A stretch of DNA of 22,711 bases, taken from assembly GCA_040143965.1 (NCBI GenBank), contig JASJQH010000180.1:1-22711 (forward strand), written 5' to 3'. This DNA is from Basidiobolus ranarum. Taxonomy: Eukaryota; Basidiobolomycota; Basidiobolomycetes; Basidiobolales. This document shows, piece after piece, positions 11,582-19,938 of this stretch. The stretch's first letter is position 1. Each line of letters begins with the position of its first letter. Under the pieces are notes generated by a model. The model was not told the DNA's origin. It searched no databases and saw only the letters and a program-made list of their open reading frames with translations. The translations under genes were made by a program, and so were the position numbers.

Positions 11582-11882
11582 TATTGTTCTCTTCTCTTAT
11601 CGTCCTGATATGTATTGGCAGGTCAACTTTATAAACAAACCGGTATCCATTTTCCCCAACAGAAGCAAGAATGCTGCATAAGTCACAATCTCTAGTTTTG
11701 GTTTGTATTATGCTTTCAATATAGATCCCGATATCTAGCATTAACATCATAATCATCAGGCGTGAAGTCACCAAGTCAAGCCACAGAAAAAAGTCACCTA
11801 AATACGTGGTATTGATGAATCTAGACTTGATGAAAATTTTACAGTATGTTAAATGGCACTAGAATAGAACATTGACTACATG

Positions 11883-11888
11883 TTTATT
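11883..11888 (-). terminator. Poly(A) signal for the NmrA-like gene
   Basis: TTTATT on plus is AATAAA on minus, about 60 nt past the stop of the minus-strand NmrA-like gene. Confidence 0.45.
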
Positions 11889-11946
11889 TAATTATATACA
11901 CCGGGAACAATGGTTACGACCTAACAAGCCACAGTAAGAAAGCAAA

Positions 11947-12885
11947 CTAGATTCGATGTTTCATCAACCATTGCTCAAACGAACGGGGTTTAAAATTGGT
12001 AAAAATGGAATTCTTCAAGTCCTGAAATCTGGCTTCTCCTCTCATTATAGGTAGCAAATACTCCAGTCGTATAAGCTCTTCAGTATCTTTCACTTCACGT
12101 AATTTTATCTCTTGTAGCTTACTTTCGAGGCTTGGGATATCACCAACCTGAACGATTTCAATTTTCTCTTGATTTACCAACTCGAACCTTTCCGCCATTT
12201 CAGCGAAAGAAATATCTTCACCACAGACTGGTATCTTACCTACAGCTTCAGGCTCTAGAATTGTCTCTACGATAAATCTTGTCGTATCATCCAAGCTAGT
12301 CATAGAGAATCTAGTATCTGGATCAGCGAAAGTTCGAAATTTTCGTTCAACGGAATCCCATACTTTTAAAAAACCGAACACAGATTCGGTCAGGATTCCT
12401 GTCAACAGATGAGTGACTTGTAGGTCGTTCTTGTTTTTGATCGCCCAACCAGCGAATTCTTTCCTCCAATCGAGTTCTCTATTTAGTCCGGTAGGTAAAA
12501 GGAAATAATCCAAACAAAAATCCGATGGAATAAACCTAGTTACTTTACTTTCTAAGCAAGCGTTTAAGAGATTTTTTTGCCCTTGGACGATGACCTCCCT
12601 GTCACCTTGTACTACAGATACAACAATATCCTGGTTCTCACAAGCAGTAAGTAGGCTTTTCTCATTTTCCAGACTTCCTTCAAATACTGTAACTCTTTTG
12701 TCAGCCAAGAATTTCTCATCAAAAGATAATCTTCCTACATCTCTAACTAATACAGACGTTTGAATGCGTGGAGTACGTATTTTAACTAGCTCACTGACCA
12801 GTTGACTACCTAAAGTACCACTTCCTCCCACTATCAGTACTCGCAAAGCTGGTGATAGATCTATTACTGTATCCTCAGCATCCAT
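11947..12885 (-). CDS. NmrA-like / isoflavone-reductase-like NAD(P)-binding protein, intronless
   Basis: An atypical short-chain dehydrogenase of the NmrA/isoflavone reductase superfamily, 312 residues from the chosen start. The Rossmann motif LRVLIVGGSGTLGSQLV at 14-30 carries GGSGTLG (20-26). It is followed by the strand-end acidic/arginine region (VLVRDVGRL), the NQDIVVSVVQG strand, and RFIPSDF at the position where isoflavone reductases have PSEFG. The C-terminal half (FSMTSLDDTTRFIVETIL, then a Glu/Lys-rich helical tail) fits the family's substrate lobe. Members are either small-molecule reductases or redox-sensing regulators that bind NAD(P); the sequence does not say which. The frame stays open upstream to an ATG at 13092, adding 69 residues rich in Phe, Tyr and Leu encoded by C/T-rich DNA. 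I favour 12885 because the protein then has normal family length and the extra part looks like a 5' leader. No introns, unlike the genes to the left. Confidence 0.85.
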   Translation of the reverse strand: MDAEDTVIDLSPALRVLIVGGSGTLGSQLVSELVKIRTPRIQTSVLVRDVGRLSFDEKFLADKRVTVFEGSLENEKSLLTACENQDIVVSVVQGDREVIVQGQKNLLNACLESKVTRFIPSDFCLDYFLLPTGLNRELDWRKEFAGWAIKNKNDLQVTHLLTGILTESVFGFLKVWDSVERKFRTFADPDTRFSMTSLDDTTRFIVETILEPEAVGKIPVCGEDISFAEMAERFELVNQEKIEIVQVGDIPSLESKLQEIKLREVKDTEELIRLEYLLPIMRGEARFQDLKNSIFTNFKPRSFEQWLMKHRI

Positions 12886-13414
12886 GCCGTTTGTAAAAGA
12901 GCCACGCGGAGCGTAGTAAGGGTTTATAAAATTGGGGAGAAGCGAAAATAGCGAAATTTTAGTAGCTTTACAGGGGTTATAAAATAGAGAAGAGAAGAGA
13001 AGGCAGAAACGTAAGAAATTAGTAAATAATTGAACAAAATAGAACCGATTTTTACCAACGAAATAAAAGGTATCAAAAGTATCAGTTTTCATTTGTGTGA
13101 GCCCAAGTAGAAGCGAGACATTTGATTGGTTGAATTGATTCTAATATGTGGAGTTTATTACCAAGAAAGGGGTTAACGTAGCATATTGCTAAGCCACAGT
13201 CATGTATTTCCGGCTACAACTATCTCACTTCTGGTAGATGGAGTGGTTCCATTATGTTCGACTTGCAAGCTGGTAGACTTGGCTAATAGAGATCTTTGCT
13301 TCAACCATTCAAATATTAAGGCAAACAAATCGGCGAAACACACCGGCGTCCTCTAAACTAGGTAAAAGCACTCCACCCAATCCACCATTTTGTGGATCAG
13401 AATCGTGATTCCAG

Positions 13415-13490
13415 ATGATTGGACCAACAGATGTATTCTGAAATGGGCATAGTACATGATTGGATGTAGATCTATTCTGAAATATACGTA
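13415..13490. repeat. Imperfect tandem duplication, about 40 bp, with CCAAT-type words
   Basis: Two units begin at 13415 and 13456. Both start ATGATTGGA, carry AGATNTATTCTGAAAT in the middle and end with a TA-C stretch. They differ by a few substitutions and a short length change. Each contains ATTGG, the reverse of a CCAAT box. Confidence 0.6.
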
Positions 13491-13984
13491 CAAATGACAA
13501 GATACCTTATTTCGTCTTAAAACGGACCCTCCTATCTCTCAATTAGGAAGAGATTCTATTCTCCCGTCTGATATCCCGCACCCCAAACAGCGCACTCAAG
13601 CTCTTTATTTATTGATTTCAACCGGAATTGTAATTTCGATGAATTTCGATAAGCCAAGTAAGTGTTCACGCTCATTCTAAAGCACATTCCTGTCCTCATT
13701 CAACGATATACTAATATGGCTAACATTGTAGAAAACATCCATTTACAAACATCAAATCAAACTATTCATAACAACTAATATCAAGCCATAAACGGCATCT
13801 TTGCCTTAGTAATGATCAACAAATGCCGATGATAAAGGGAAGCGAGTGGTCTTCTAAAATAATCCATTAGTTAAACAAGCATCAGTTCCCAAACCAGTCA
13901 TCACGCACTAACTAAAATCGATGAATGCTTTGGGAACCGAACTTTTAATTTACCCGCAACCTTTGAATAGATAGCGGAATCAGG

Positions 13985-14032
13985 CTGAATTCAACGGTGA
14001 CTGAATTATACGGTAACTGAATAAAACGGTGA
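13985..14032. repeat. Three tandem 16-bp repeats upstream of the velvet gene
   Basis: Units at 13985-14000, 14001-14016 and 14017-14032 read CTGAATTCAACGGTGA, CTGAATTATACGGTAA and CTGAATAAAACGGTGA. The period is exactly 16, with fixed CTGAAT and ACGGTNA cores and a variable middle. The period is not a multiple of three, so the array is not coding. The array ends about 420 bp before the velvet ATG. A cluster of transcription-factor sites is the natural reading. Confidence 0.75.
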
Positions 14033-14413
14033 TCAAGAGGAAGAAAGCCTCCCCTAGCACAGCCATCGTTGACGTCGAAGCCCGCAGTCCTACATAACAA
14101 TCGCGATACGAAAGCTTTTACTCTATCGTCAGTTGATTTCATTCGCCTCTTCCTAATCTAGTTCCTGTGTCTAGATGTTCGTAGTACGCAATATATTTGG
14201 TAGGATAATCTTTCATTTGAGATAGCACGTACTCTGAAAATGGATCGAAAGAGAACGGAGGAATTTGGAACGGTGGGGCTCAATTAAGCAAAAATAAGAT
14301 CATATTTAGCATGAGCGCAGAATGACAGTACATGATAGCACTTATAAATATATAATGCTCACCTCCGCTTGCTGTAAACGAATTCTATCGAAATTTTAAC
14401 ATCCACTGCCTCA

Positions 14414-14423
14414 TATATATATA
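14414..14423 (+). promoter_or_regulatory. TATA box of the velvet gene
   Basis: TATATATATA lies 33-42 nt before the ATG at 14456 and is followed by a C/T-rich stretch. This placement implies a very short 5' leader if transcription starts about 25-30 nt downstream. Confidence 0.6.
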
Positions 14424-14455
14424 GACCACCCTTTCTCTTCTCACACACTCACAAT

Positions 14456-15073
14456 ATGCTTGAATACAAGTTAGAGGTAGTTCAACAACCCGAACGCGCC
14501 CGGATGTGTGGTTTTGGTGAGCGCGATAGAAGACCAATAGATCCACCACCTATCGTAAAACTCATTACATTGAAAGAGGATGGAACCCCCGACAAAATCC
14601 CCATCGATAATGCATCCTTTGTTGTTCATGTAGATTTGTGGTCTTCTGATTGTCAAAAAGATTGTAATGTTCTACTCAATACATCCGGCATTCCTACAAG
14701 ACAAGGTTCAAGCTCTGCTTTTGTAACAAATGACAAAGGGGTGTATTCAAGAAATCTTGTCGGTTCTTTGGCTTCCTCAGCATACTTTCTCCACGATCAT
14801 AACGGGGAAAAGGGGATTTTTTTCATTTTCCCCGATCTATCCATTCGAACTGAGGGAAAATACTGCCTAAGGTTTCTATTTACTGACCTCAGTCAGACCG
14901 ATCAATTTCCACACTCTATGATACGGACGTGGGCATATTCTACACCATTCTCTGTATACCCAGCAAAGTCTTTCCCTGGGGTCACCGTTATTACCGAGCT
15001 TTCTAAAAGTTTTGCAAAGCAAGGTATTAAATTGGCCATGAGACGCCCCGGATCCAAAGAAGATTTAGCATAG
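14456..15073 (+). CDS. Velvet-domain transcription factor (VosA/VelB type), intronless
   Basis: Velvet proteins are fungal DNA-binding regulators of development, sporulation and secondary metabolism that act as homo- or heterodimers in the nucleus, often with VeA. This 205-residue protein is almost entirely one velvet domain. It begins YKLEVVQQPERARMCGFGE, followed by RDRRPIDPPPIVKLI, the family's N-terminal signature. It continues with a middle block SAFVTNDKGVYSRNLVGSL and then IFFIFPDLSIRTEGKYCLRF, and ends with FPGVTVITELSKSFAKQGIK, the usual end of the domain (PG...T.L...FA.QG.K). No Pro-rich extension or second domain is present, so it is shorter than typical VeA. I cannot choose between VosA, VelB and VelC orthology. 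The ATG at 14456 is the first in frame and follows a TATA box at a suitable distance. The gene is a single exon. Confidence 0.93.
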   Translation: MLEYKLEVVQQPERARMCGFGERDRRPIDPPPIVKLITLKEDGTPDKIPIDNASFVVHVDLWSSDCQKDCNVLLNTSGIPTRQGSSSAFVTNDKGVYSRNLVGSLASSAYFLHDHNGEKGIFFIFPDLSIRTEGKYCLRFLFTDLSQTDQFPHSMIRTWAYSTPFSVYPAKSFPGVTVITELSKSFAKQGIKLAMRRPGSKEDLA

Positions 15074-16303
15074 ATTCTATTAATTGGTTCAACGCAACAT
15101 AGTAGTCCCTCCCTCCTTCCCTCCCACCTGCACATCAGTATTTATGAGTGAGAGCAATTAGCACTCTTAAAGATATGCACCCATAACCGTTTGGTATTGC
15201 CACTTGGTATTACTCTCACAGACATTCAATCGTTTTCTTGTGTACAAATTCTTCATGGCCATTCCAGTCCCCTTTCTTGTAATATATCAGGCTTTTCCCA
15301 AGTTTCCTCTGATATGTATTAACCATATAGCTATCAATATGATCTGTATATTCATACTCCCCATTGACAACTCCCCCAACATTGCATTTATCTCTTCCAA
15401 GTCACTGTGGTGCTTGTTGAAATTCTAAGCGAGTAAGCAGCGATAGTTACCGATCACCGTGATCATAATCAGATAAATTTAACCATATTCAGAATTCTAT
15501 AAAGTTCCATCTCATATATCCCTATATTGATCATTTTCATTATTCACCAAACCCGATTGGTTCTTGAATGTTTTGAACTAGTTTCGTCGTTTCACCAGCG
15601 TTGTTCTTCGTTGCCTCACCTAGATATATGTAACTGGTTGCGTGCCAAATGGACTTAAAGTGGATAAAAGTCTAGACTTGTGAAAAGCTGTGAAAAGCTA
15701 GCATTGTTTTCGTGTGAAGCTAAGGGCCCTGATCGATTCCTAAATATTTGTAAGCTAAAGTAAGATAAACCATATTCACTACTAGTGTAACATCTCTTTA
15801 CAAGCTGAAGGAAAGACCATGTGATATCGGCCTTCCCTGCATTTGGGCAGCTTAAGAGGGTCTATTTATATGTTGGCATATTCCTGATAATCACCCATTC
15901 TTGTGCTCAAAGTTTATTTGCAGCAGATACGCTCAATAGATCCATCCGCTTTATCTATCCAGATATGGTTCCCGAAATGTTGTGATTGAAACAAGAGTAA
16001 TGCATACCTGCATACATTAATATGGAAGTCCTGGTTATACATGGTTTGGTATTCATGTTTAGTTAATTACGAATACCGGTTGATTATAGATTGCCAAGTC
16101 TACTTATCAATGCAATGTTTACGAATGATTCACGAATGATTCATTTTACTTCTAATTGCGCCTTTGTCGATGGACAAGGTATTAAGTGTTGTACAAGTGT
16201 GAATAAATATTGGGGTGAGTGGCAAGTAAAGAAAGTGGTGATGTGGGGAAGTATTAAAATTATCCAATTTCGGGACACTATCCCATGATTAGAATGTGCA
16301 TAA
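15074..16303. other. Gene-free convergent spacer, velvet / glyoxal oxidase
   Basis: About 1,230 bases between two genes that end tail to tail. A pyrimidine tract at 15105-15126 follows the velvet stop. Small direct repeats are visible: GTGAAAAGCT twice near 15679-15700, and ACGAATGATTC in tandem at 16121-16142. Frames at 15204-15428 and 16091-16288 start weakly or encode random-looking hydrophobic sequence and are not called. No RNA gene recognised. Confidence 0.5.
16121..16142. repeat. Tandem 11-bp direct repeat
   Basis: Two perfect adjacent copies of ACGAATGATTC. Isolated, in gene-free DNA 160 bp past the glyoxal oxidase stop. Probably a slippage product with no assigned role. Confidence 0.6.
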
Positions 16304-17947
16304 TTAATTGATCAGTTGGACCCATTTGGCTATGGAAGGAATGTTGTTTTCTAATACAAATAACATGTAGAACTTGGGAGGGGCGATATTAGCATTGGGT
16401 GGGCCACGAACGGTGACTTTGTTTCCATCGATCTTAACCTGCTCCAAAGTGACATGACGATGGCTCATATGAGTACTGTGAGTGACAAAGCCAGAGTGAA
16501 TTAGGGTCACTTGAATTTCTGGATTTTCGGTGAAATATTCGAATTCTACTTCGAAGCTTTCTCCATATGTGATCTTATTGGGGATTGCTCGAATAATTGG
16601 TCGTGGTGAGTCACCGAATAAGTAGGGTGGGGAAAAGGCCTCAACACGGTACTCGGTTGGGTAGTCGACTTGTTCAAAGGTGGCGTCAGAGTTAGGGTTA
16701 CTACCGGCAACAAATACTCGCCCGTCAGGAATCAAAATTGCGGTGGAGTGATATACCCTGGGGATACTTGACATTCCCAAGGTTGTGAATCGCTCACCTT
16801 TGGGTGCTTTTGGGTCATAAACAACTGGTGCAAAAGTGGGATCTCTGGCCCGATTGAAGCCTGCGGTTCCGACTTGTACCCCGTTGATGATGATAAGTTT
16901 ACCATCAGGTAGGGCCATCATATCCGGCATAACACGTGCGTATGGCATTTGTTCCATATGCCACTTCGGCTCTTTCGCATCCAGATTAATACGTCCACAT
17001 GAAGTAGTTCCGGGGCTATTTCTGTTGTATCTTCTACTTCCTCCACAAATCAATATCTCTGCTTGGTAATTATTTTCAGATGATAATGGTAAGAGGATGG
17101 AGGCTCCAGTCAATGGATATGTACGTACACCTCCGGGTATTTCTGGTAACTCTTTTTCTACTGTCCATGTCGTTGTATTCAAAATCACCGATTTTGTGTT
17201 AGCAAAGACAAACAAATTTCCATTGGGGAGTAAATGGGCTGCGGGATACAGATTGTTGGGTAAAGTATCCTTCAAAAGTTGTAGCTCCTTTTGTCCTTTG
17301 AAAGGATCCTGAGGGGAGGGAGGGTAGAGTTCAAATGTTGGAACATTAATTTCTTCAGTGTTGACTGCACAAGTAGTGGTTGATCCGCCCAAAATAATCA
17401 ACCTTCCATCTGCTAAGCCTTCAACCGTAGGGTACCATCGTTTACTATCAAGGGTGATATTGAAGTCTTGATTGAAGTCACAAAGCTGATTCGGACAAGG
17501 TTTAAAAGAACGAATACCATTAAATCCTTCTTGAATTTTTCTTCTACCTTGAGAGCCTGAGACATTTATTAAAGTCTAAAAATCAATGGTTATTATCTTA
17601 TTTGTAAATATATTCATAAGAAAAGTATAGTTGTTTATTCTTACCCCGTCAGGTAAAAAGCCTCCAGCCGAACAAAAAGTATTACTCTTTAGGTCCAGAG
17701 GACGAACTGTATTGGTTTCCAAGTCATACTCCGAGCCCCAAGCAAAGTCGCCATTAGGGAGATATAGTTTAGAGGCTTTTTGAACTCTGTCGAGAATGAT
17801 AACGTGGTTCGTATGAGTTAAGGCCATGTGCATTGCCGACACGCCAGAGTGACCAATTAAGTCCCATTGGCCGTCTTTGTCTATTTGCCCATTAACGGTG
17901 AGAAGGGCAGTGGCAATCACTGACAAGGTGCTTAATATTGACTTCAT
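16304..17947 (-). CDS. Secreted glyoxal oxidase (copper radical oxidase, AA5), 2 exons
   Basis: Oxidises aldehydes such as glyoxal or methylglyoxal to acids outside the cell, making hydrogen peroxide. In white-rot fungi this feeds peroxidases; elsewhere it can act in cell-wall growth. Exons on the minus strand are 17947-17645 and 17575-16304, joined in phase 0, giving 524 residues. A signal peptide covers about 1-20 (MKSILSTLSVIATALLTVNG). The copper-radical residues are present: Cys92 in FCSAGG and Tyr149 in KRWYPT for the thioether-linked Tyr-Cys cofactor, Tyr376-His377 in VYHSTA as copper ligands, and His467 in VTHSTHMSHR. Spacing matches the glyoxal oxidase numbering in Phanerochaete closely. 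Kelch-like strand motifs with GG, such as LIILGGS and ILICGGSRRYNRNSPG, fit the propeller, and the C-terminal part fits the DUF1929-type beta domain. There is no visible WSC, CBM or GPI-attachment tail. A TATA box lies 67-77 nt before the start. Confidence 0.93.
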
Positions 17948-18013
17948 TCAGAGTATAGGGTGTCGATATAAAGCAGAGATTATTTTCTATTTAGAATATG
18001 GACCAAACCATGG

Positions 18014-18024
18014 ATATATATATA
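18014..18024 (-). promoter_or_regulatory. TATA box of the glyoxal oxidase gene
   Basis: An 11-bp alternating A/T run on the minus strand, 67-77 nt before the ATG at 17947, leaving room for a 5' leader of about 40 nt. Confidence 0.5.
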
Positions 18025-18424
18025 CAAATGGAATTTAACTAAATTAATTGATAAATTAACATGAATCTTTACGTTTCATTTCAATGAGAATAGAATGTAT
18101 TTGTGGTAGGTGGGGAGCGGCATCCTGTACGCCGATAAAAAGTTGTGTTACTTAAAGCTTTGTTAAAGCCCAATCATGGAAAAATAATTATCAAGTTCCT
18201 TATTGAATGAATGAAGAGATCTAGACCTATGTATGAGCAACTTTGTTAGGAAATAAAGGCAAAATTCACCCAGTCAACTCGCCAAATTTGCTCACTAAAA
18301 ATAGACTGGGTTGCATTCAAACTCCACATCAAAATTTACTAATTAAAGAGGCTTTCTATCGAATTGCACAAGCACATATCTCTCGTTAAGTGGCCTTAGC
18401 ATTGTACTGTACTCGGACATTTCT

Positions 18425-18485
18425 TCCATATCCATATCCATACCTATTTCCACATCCACATCCACATCCATACCCACACCCACTC
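18425..18485. repeat. Degenerate hexamer repeat CCATAT / CCACAT
   Basis: About ten near-copies of a 6-bp unit, first of the TCCATA type, then TCCACA, then CCCACA. One strand is almost free of G. It lies 50-110 bp before the TATA box at 18532. Read in one frame it would give Ser-Ile/Ser-Thr or Pro-Tyr/Pro-His repeats, but no start codon leads into it. Confidence 0.65.
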
Positions 18486-18531
18486 ATTTAAACGCACTAA
18501 ACAAATCCATCCATCACTTTCCTAAATCACT

Positions 18532-18537
18532 TATAAA
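18532..18537 (+). promoter_or_regulatory. TATA box before the cysteine-rich membrane protein gene
   Basis: TATAAA followed within 30 nt by ATGs at 18553, 18560 and 18566. Its position suggests transcription starts near 18560, which favours translation starting near there rather than at 18735. Confidence 0.45.
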
Positions 18538-18734
18538 TCATCTTCACACCTGATGTTTCATGTTGATGTATACAGATCGGTTTACTCGAAGGGCTTGCTA
18601 TAATTGGTCTCCGCACACATATGATCTGAAAAATTCTTTTGACTCAAACTTATTTGCCAATAGTTGTGACAGTCGACACTACTTTAATGACGTGTCAAAC
18701 ACAGTACCATTTCATTGTCCCATCCTCTTGATGA

Positions 18735-19250
18735 ATGACAGTAACTGTAACTATGTCGCACCATATTCAGAGAAACAACGAGACTCACCACCAAGAGTAC
18801 TCTCAATTGAAGAAAAAGATCGCACCCATTAGTAGATATCATTGTTCACTCAAGTTCGGTTGTCCACTTCCAGAATATATTTGTCAAAACAACGGGTTCT
18901 GCTTTCCACGAGATCCAGAAGATGCTGACTGTTTTGGAAAGAAACATATGTTTGTACGTATTCGGGATGTGTACACTTTCTTCTGCAAAATACCAGATAA
19001 CATTGAGAAACAAGTGAATGGTCCAGAGGAGTGTGAGAATTGGGAGAAATATCGTAATGGTGTTTGTTATTTCACTGGCCAACATGAGGAATTCCCGGAA
19101 CCCTTAGAGCCATTTTTTGGAGTGGTTTTTGTCAGTATTATCGCGATTATATTGTTCTTTATCTACAAAAAGAACAGTACTTCTGAAGAGAATGAGAGCG
19201 AGCGTCTACCGATCCATTCCTCTTCTCCAAATTACACACAGATAGACTAA
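18735..19250 (+). CDS. Unrecognised cysteine-rich single-pass membrane protein; 5' end uncertain
   Basis: I do not recognise this 171-residue protein. From the ATG at 18735 it has a polar head with one N-x-T site (NNET), then eight cysteines at 37, 43, 50, 56, 66, 84, 100 and 111 (spacing C-x5-C-x6-C-x5-C-x9-C-x17-C-x15-C-x10-C). A clear membrane helix at about 127-144 (FFGVVFVSIIAIILFFIYKK) is followed by a short polar tail rich in Ser and Glu. Eight cysteines before a membrane helix suggest a disulfide-bonded outer domain with a small cytoplasmic tail. No signal peptide precedes it, so the model may lack its true first exon. An overlapping frame starts at 18560 or 18566; an intron from 18704 (donor GTACCA) to 18770 (acceptor TTCAG), 67 nt, would join it to this frame and add four-fold more N-terminal sequence, but still without an obvious signal peptide. 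AATAAA lies 54 nt past the stop. Confidence 0.65.
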   Translation: MTVTVTMSHHIQRNNETHHQEYSQLKKKIAPISRYHCSLKFGCPLPEYICQNNGFCFPRDPEDADCFGKKHMFVRIRDVYTFFCKIPDNIEKQVNGPEECENWEKYRNGVCYFTGQHEEFPEPLEPFFGVVFVSIIAIILFFIYKKNSTSEENESERLPIHSSSPNYTQID

Positions 19251-19303
19251 CTTGTTAAGTATATACAATCTTTACTAGGCCACTTACATGTTAATTTATA
19301 TTC

Positions 19304-19309
19304 AATAAA
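19304..19309 (+). terminator. Poly(A) signal AATAAA for the cysteine-rich gene
   Basis: Canonical hexamer 54 nt past the stop at 19250; supports the frame ending there as an expressed gene. Confidence 0.5.
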
Positions 19310-19400
19310 TCATCAATAACAAACATGATTCCAATTTCTGCTGTATAACTGTACAAGTACCCAATCTATGCTCGTTAATTGAATTGTGAGGAAGTATTGG

Positions 19401-19487
19401 TTACAATCAAATCAGATCAAATCAAATTCATCGGGATTCTGTCAGGATTAATCGATGTTTGGTTGGGTTTGATTAGATTAAATCATT
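19401..19487. repeat. Imperfect inverted repeat (possible hairpin)
   Basis: Left arm 19401-19433 is built from repeated ATCAAATC words and ends TTCATCG; right arm 19453-19487 starts CGATGTTTGG and contains TTTGATTAGATTAAATC. The arms pair imperfectly around a loop of about 19 nt. Confidence 0.4.
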
Positions 19488-19938
19488 CCATGCAAACCCG
19501 TTTTCTGTGAGACATTTCAACCGAGAAGCCCAGAGCAGGGCAGGACACCGAAACTTGGTGTAGAAATACTGCTACTCAATGCTACTACCCAATACTACTA
19601 CCCATACATGAATCATCACGTTGGCAAATGGAAAAGAGTCAGTTGTTGAGTTAAAGTGGCTATGGATATATATACATGAAATTCGGAGATTGAATTAATA
19701 TATAATACAATAGGCGACGTGGGCACCATTTGAGATGTCTTATATTCATCCGCTCAGCCCGTTGCCTGAATTCTATAATATCAGGCTGGCGGAAAAGCGT
19801 TAATTAATCGACCACTGAGAAGCAAGAGATTTACACACTAAAAGTTGAGCATTGCTGGAGAAGCAGTGTGGCGAGCCATTTACCAGATATCCATAAGCCT
19901 CAGATTGTGGTGTTCTTTAGGTTTCATTATCTGGATAG

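Larger units (their letters stand above)
11461..11946. other. Convergent 3' region between NEDD1 and the NmrA-like gene
   Basis: About 490 bases where two genes end tail to tail. A pyrimidine-rich tract at 11482-11520 (mostly C and T) follows the NEDD1 stop. Candidate poly(A) signals are AATAAA at 11576-11581 for NEDD1 and, on the minus strand, 11883-11888 for the NmrA-like gene. No gene is supported here. Confidence 0.55.
12886..14455. promoter_or_regulatory. Divergent intergenic region, NmrA-like gene / velvet gene, with tandem repeats
   Basis: These 1,570 bases hold the promoters of two divergently transcribed intronless genes. They include an imperfect tandem duplication (13415-13490), a 10-bp tandem pair (AATTTCGAT-type, 13632-13650), three 16-bp tandem repeats (13985-14032) and a TATA box (14414-14423). 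Minus-strand frames at 13500-13309 and 14142-13945 run through these repeats and resemble no known protein, so I do not call them genes. Confidence 0.6.
17948..18734. promoter_or_regulatory. Divergent region, glyoxal oxidase / cysteine-rich membrane protein
   Basis: About 790 bases between two genes read outward. The left end holds the glyoxal oxidase TATA box, the right end a hexamer-type repeat and a TATA box for the plus-strand gene. A frame at 18560-18832 overlaps the start of the cysteine-rich gene in another frame and may be part of its first exon. Confidence 0.5.

Noticed and set aside
13309-13500. Minus-strand frame of 63 codons in the velvet/NmrA spacer
   Set aside because: It runs through an imperfect tandem duplication whose unit length is not a multiple of three, so the repeated DNA is read in different frames. 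No family match.
13945-14142. Minus-strand frame of 65 codons upstream of the velvet gene
   Set aside because: It reads through the 16-bp tandem array in shifting phase and has no recognisable motif.
15204-15428. Plus-strand hydrophobic frame after the velvet gene
   Set aside because: Hydrophobic, Phe/Ile-rich translation of AT- and C/T-rich DNA; no motif and no promoter or poly(A) signal suited to it.
16091-16288. Plus-strand frame before the glyoxal oxidase 3' end
   Set aside because: Opens at a TTG, includes an 11-bp tandem repeat, and resembles no protein; it probably overlaps the 3' UTR of the minus-strand gene.
12886-16303. A secondary-metabolite or developmental gene cluster around velvet, NmrA-like and glyoxal oxidase genes
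   Set aside because: No polyketide synthase, peptide synthetase, terpene enzyme or transporter is present, and the genes have separate promoters and wide spacing. Proximity alone does not support a cluster.
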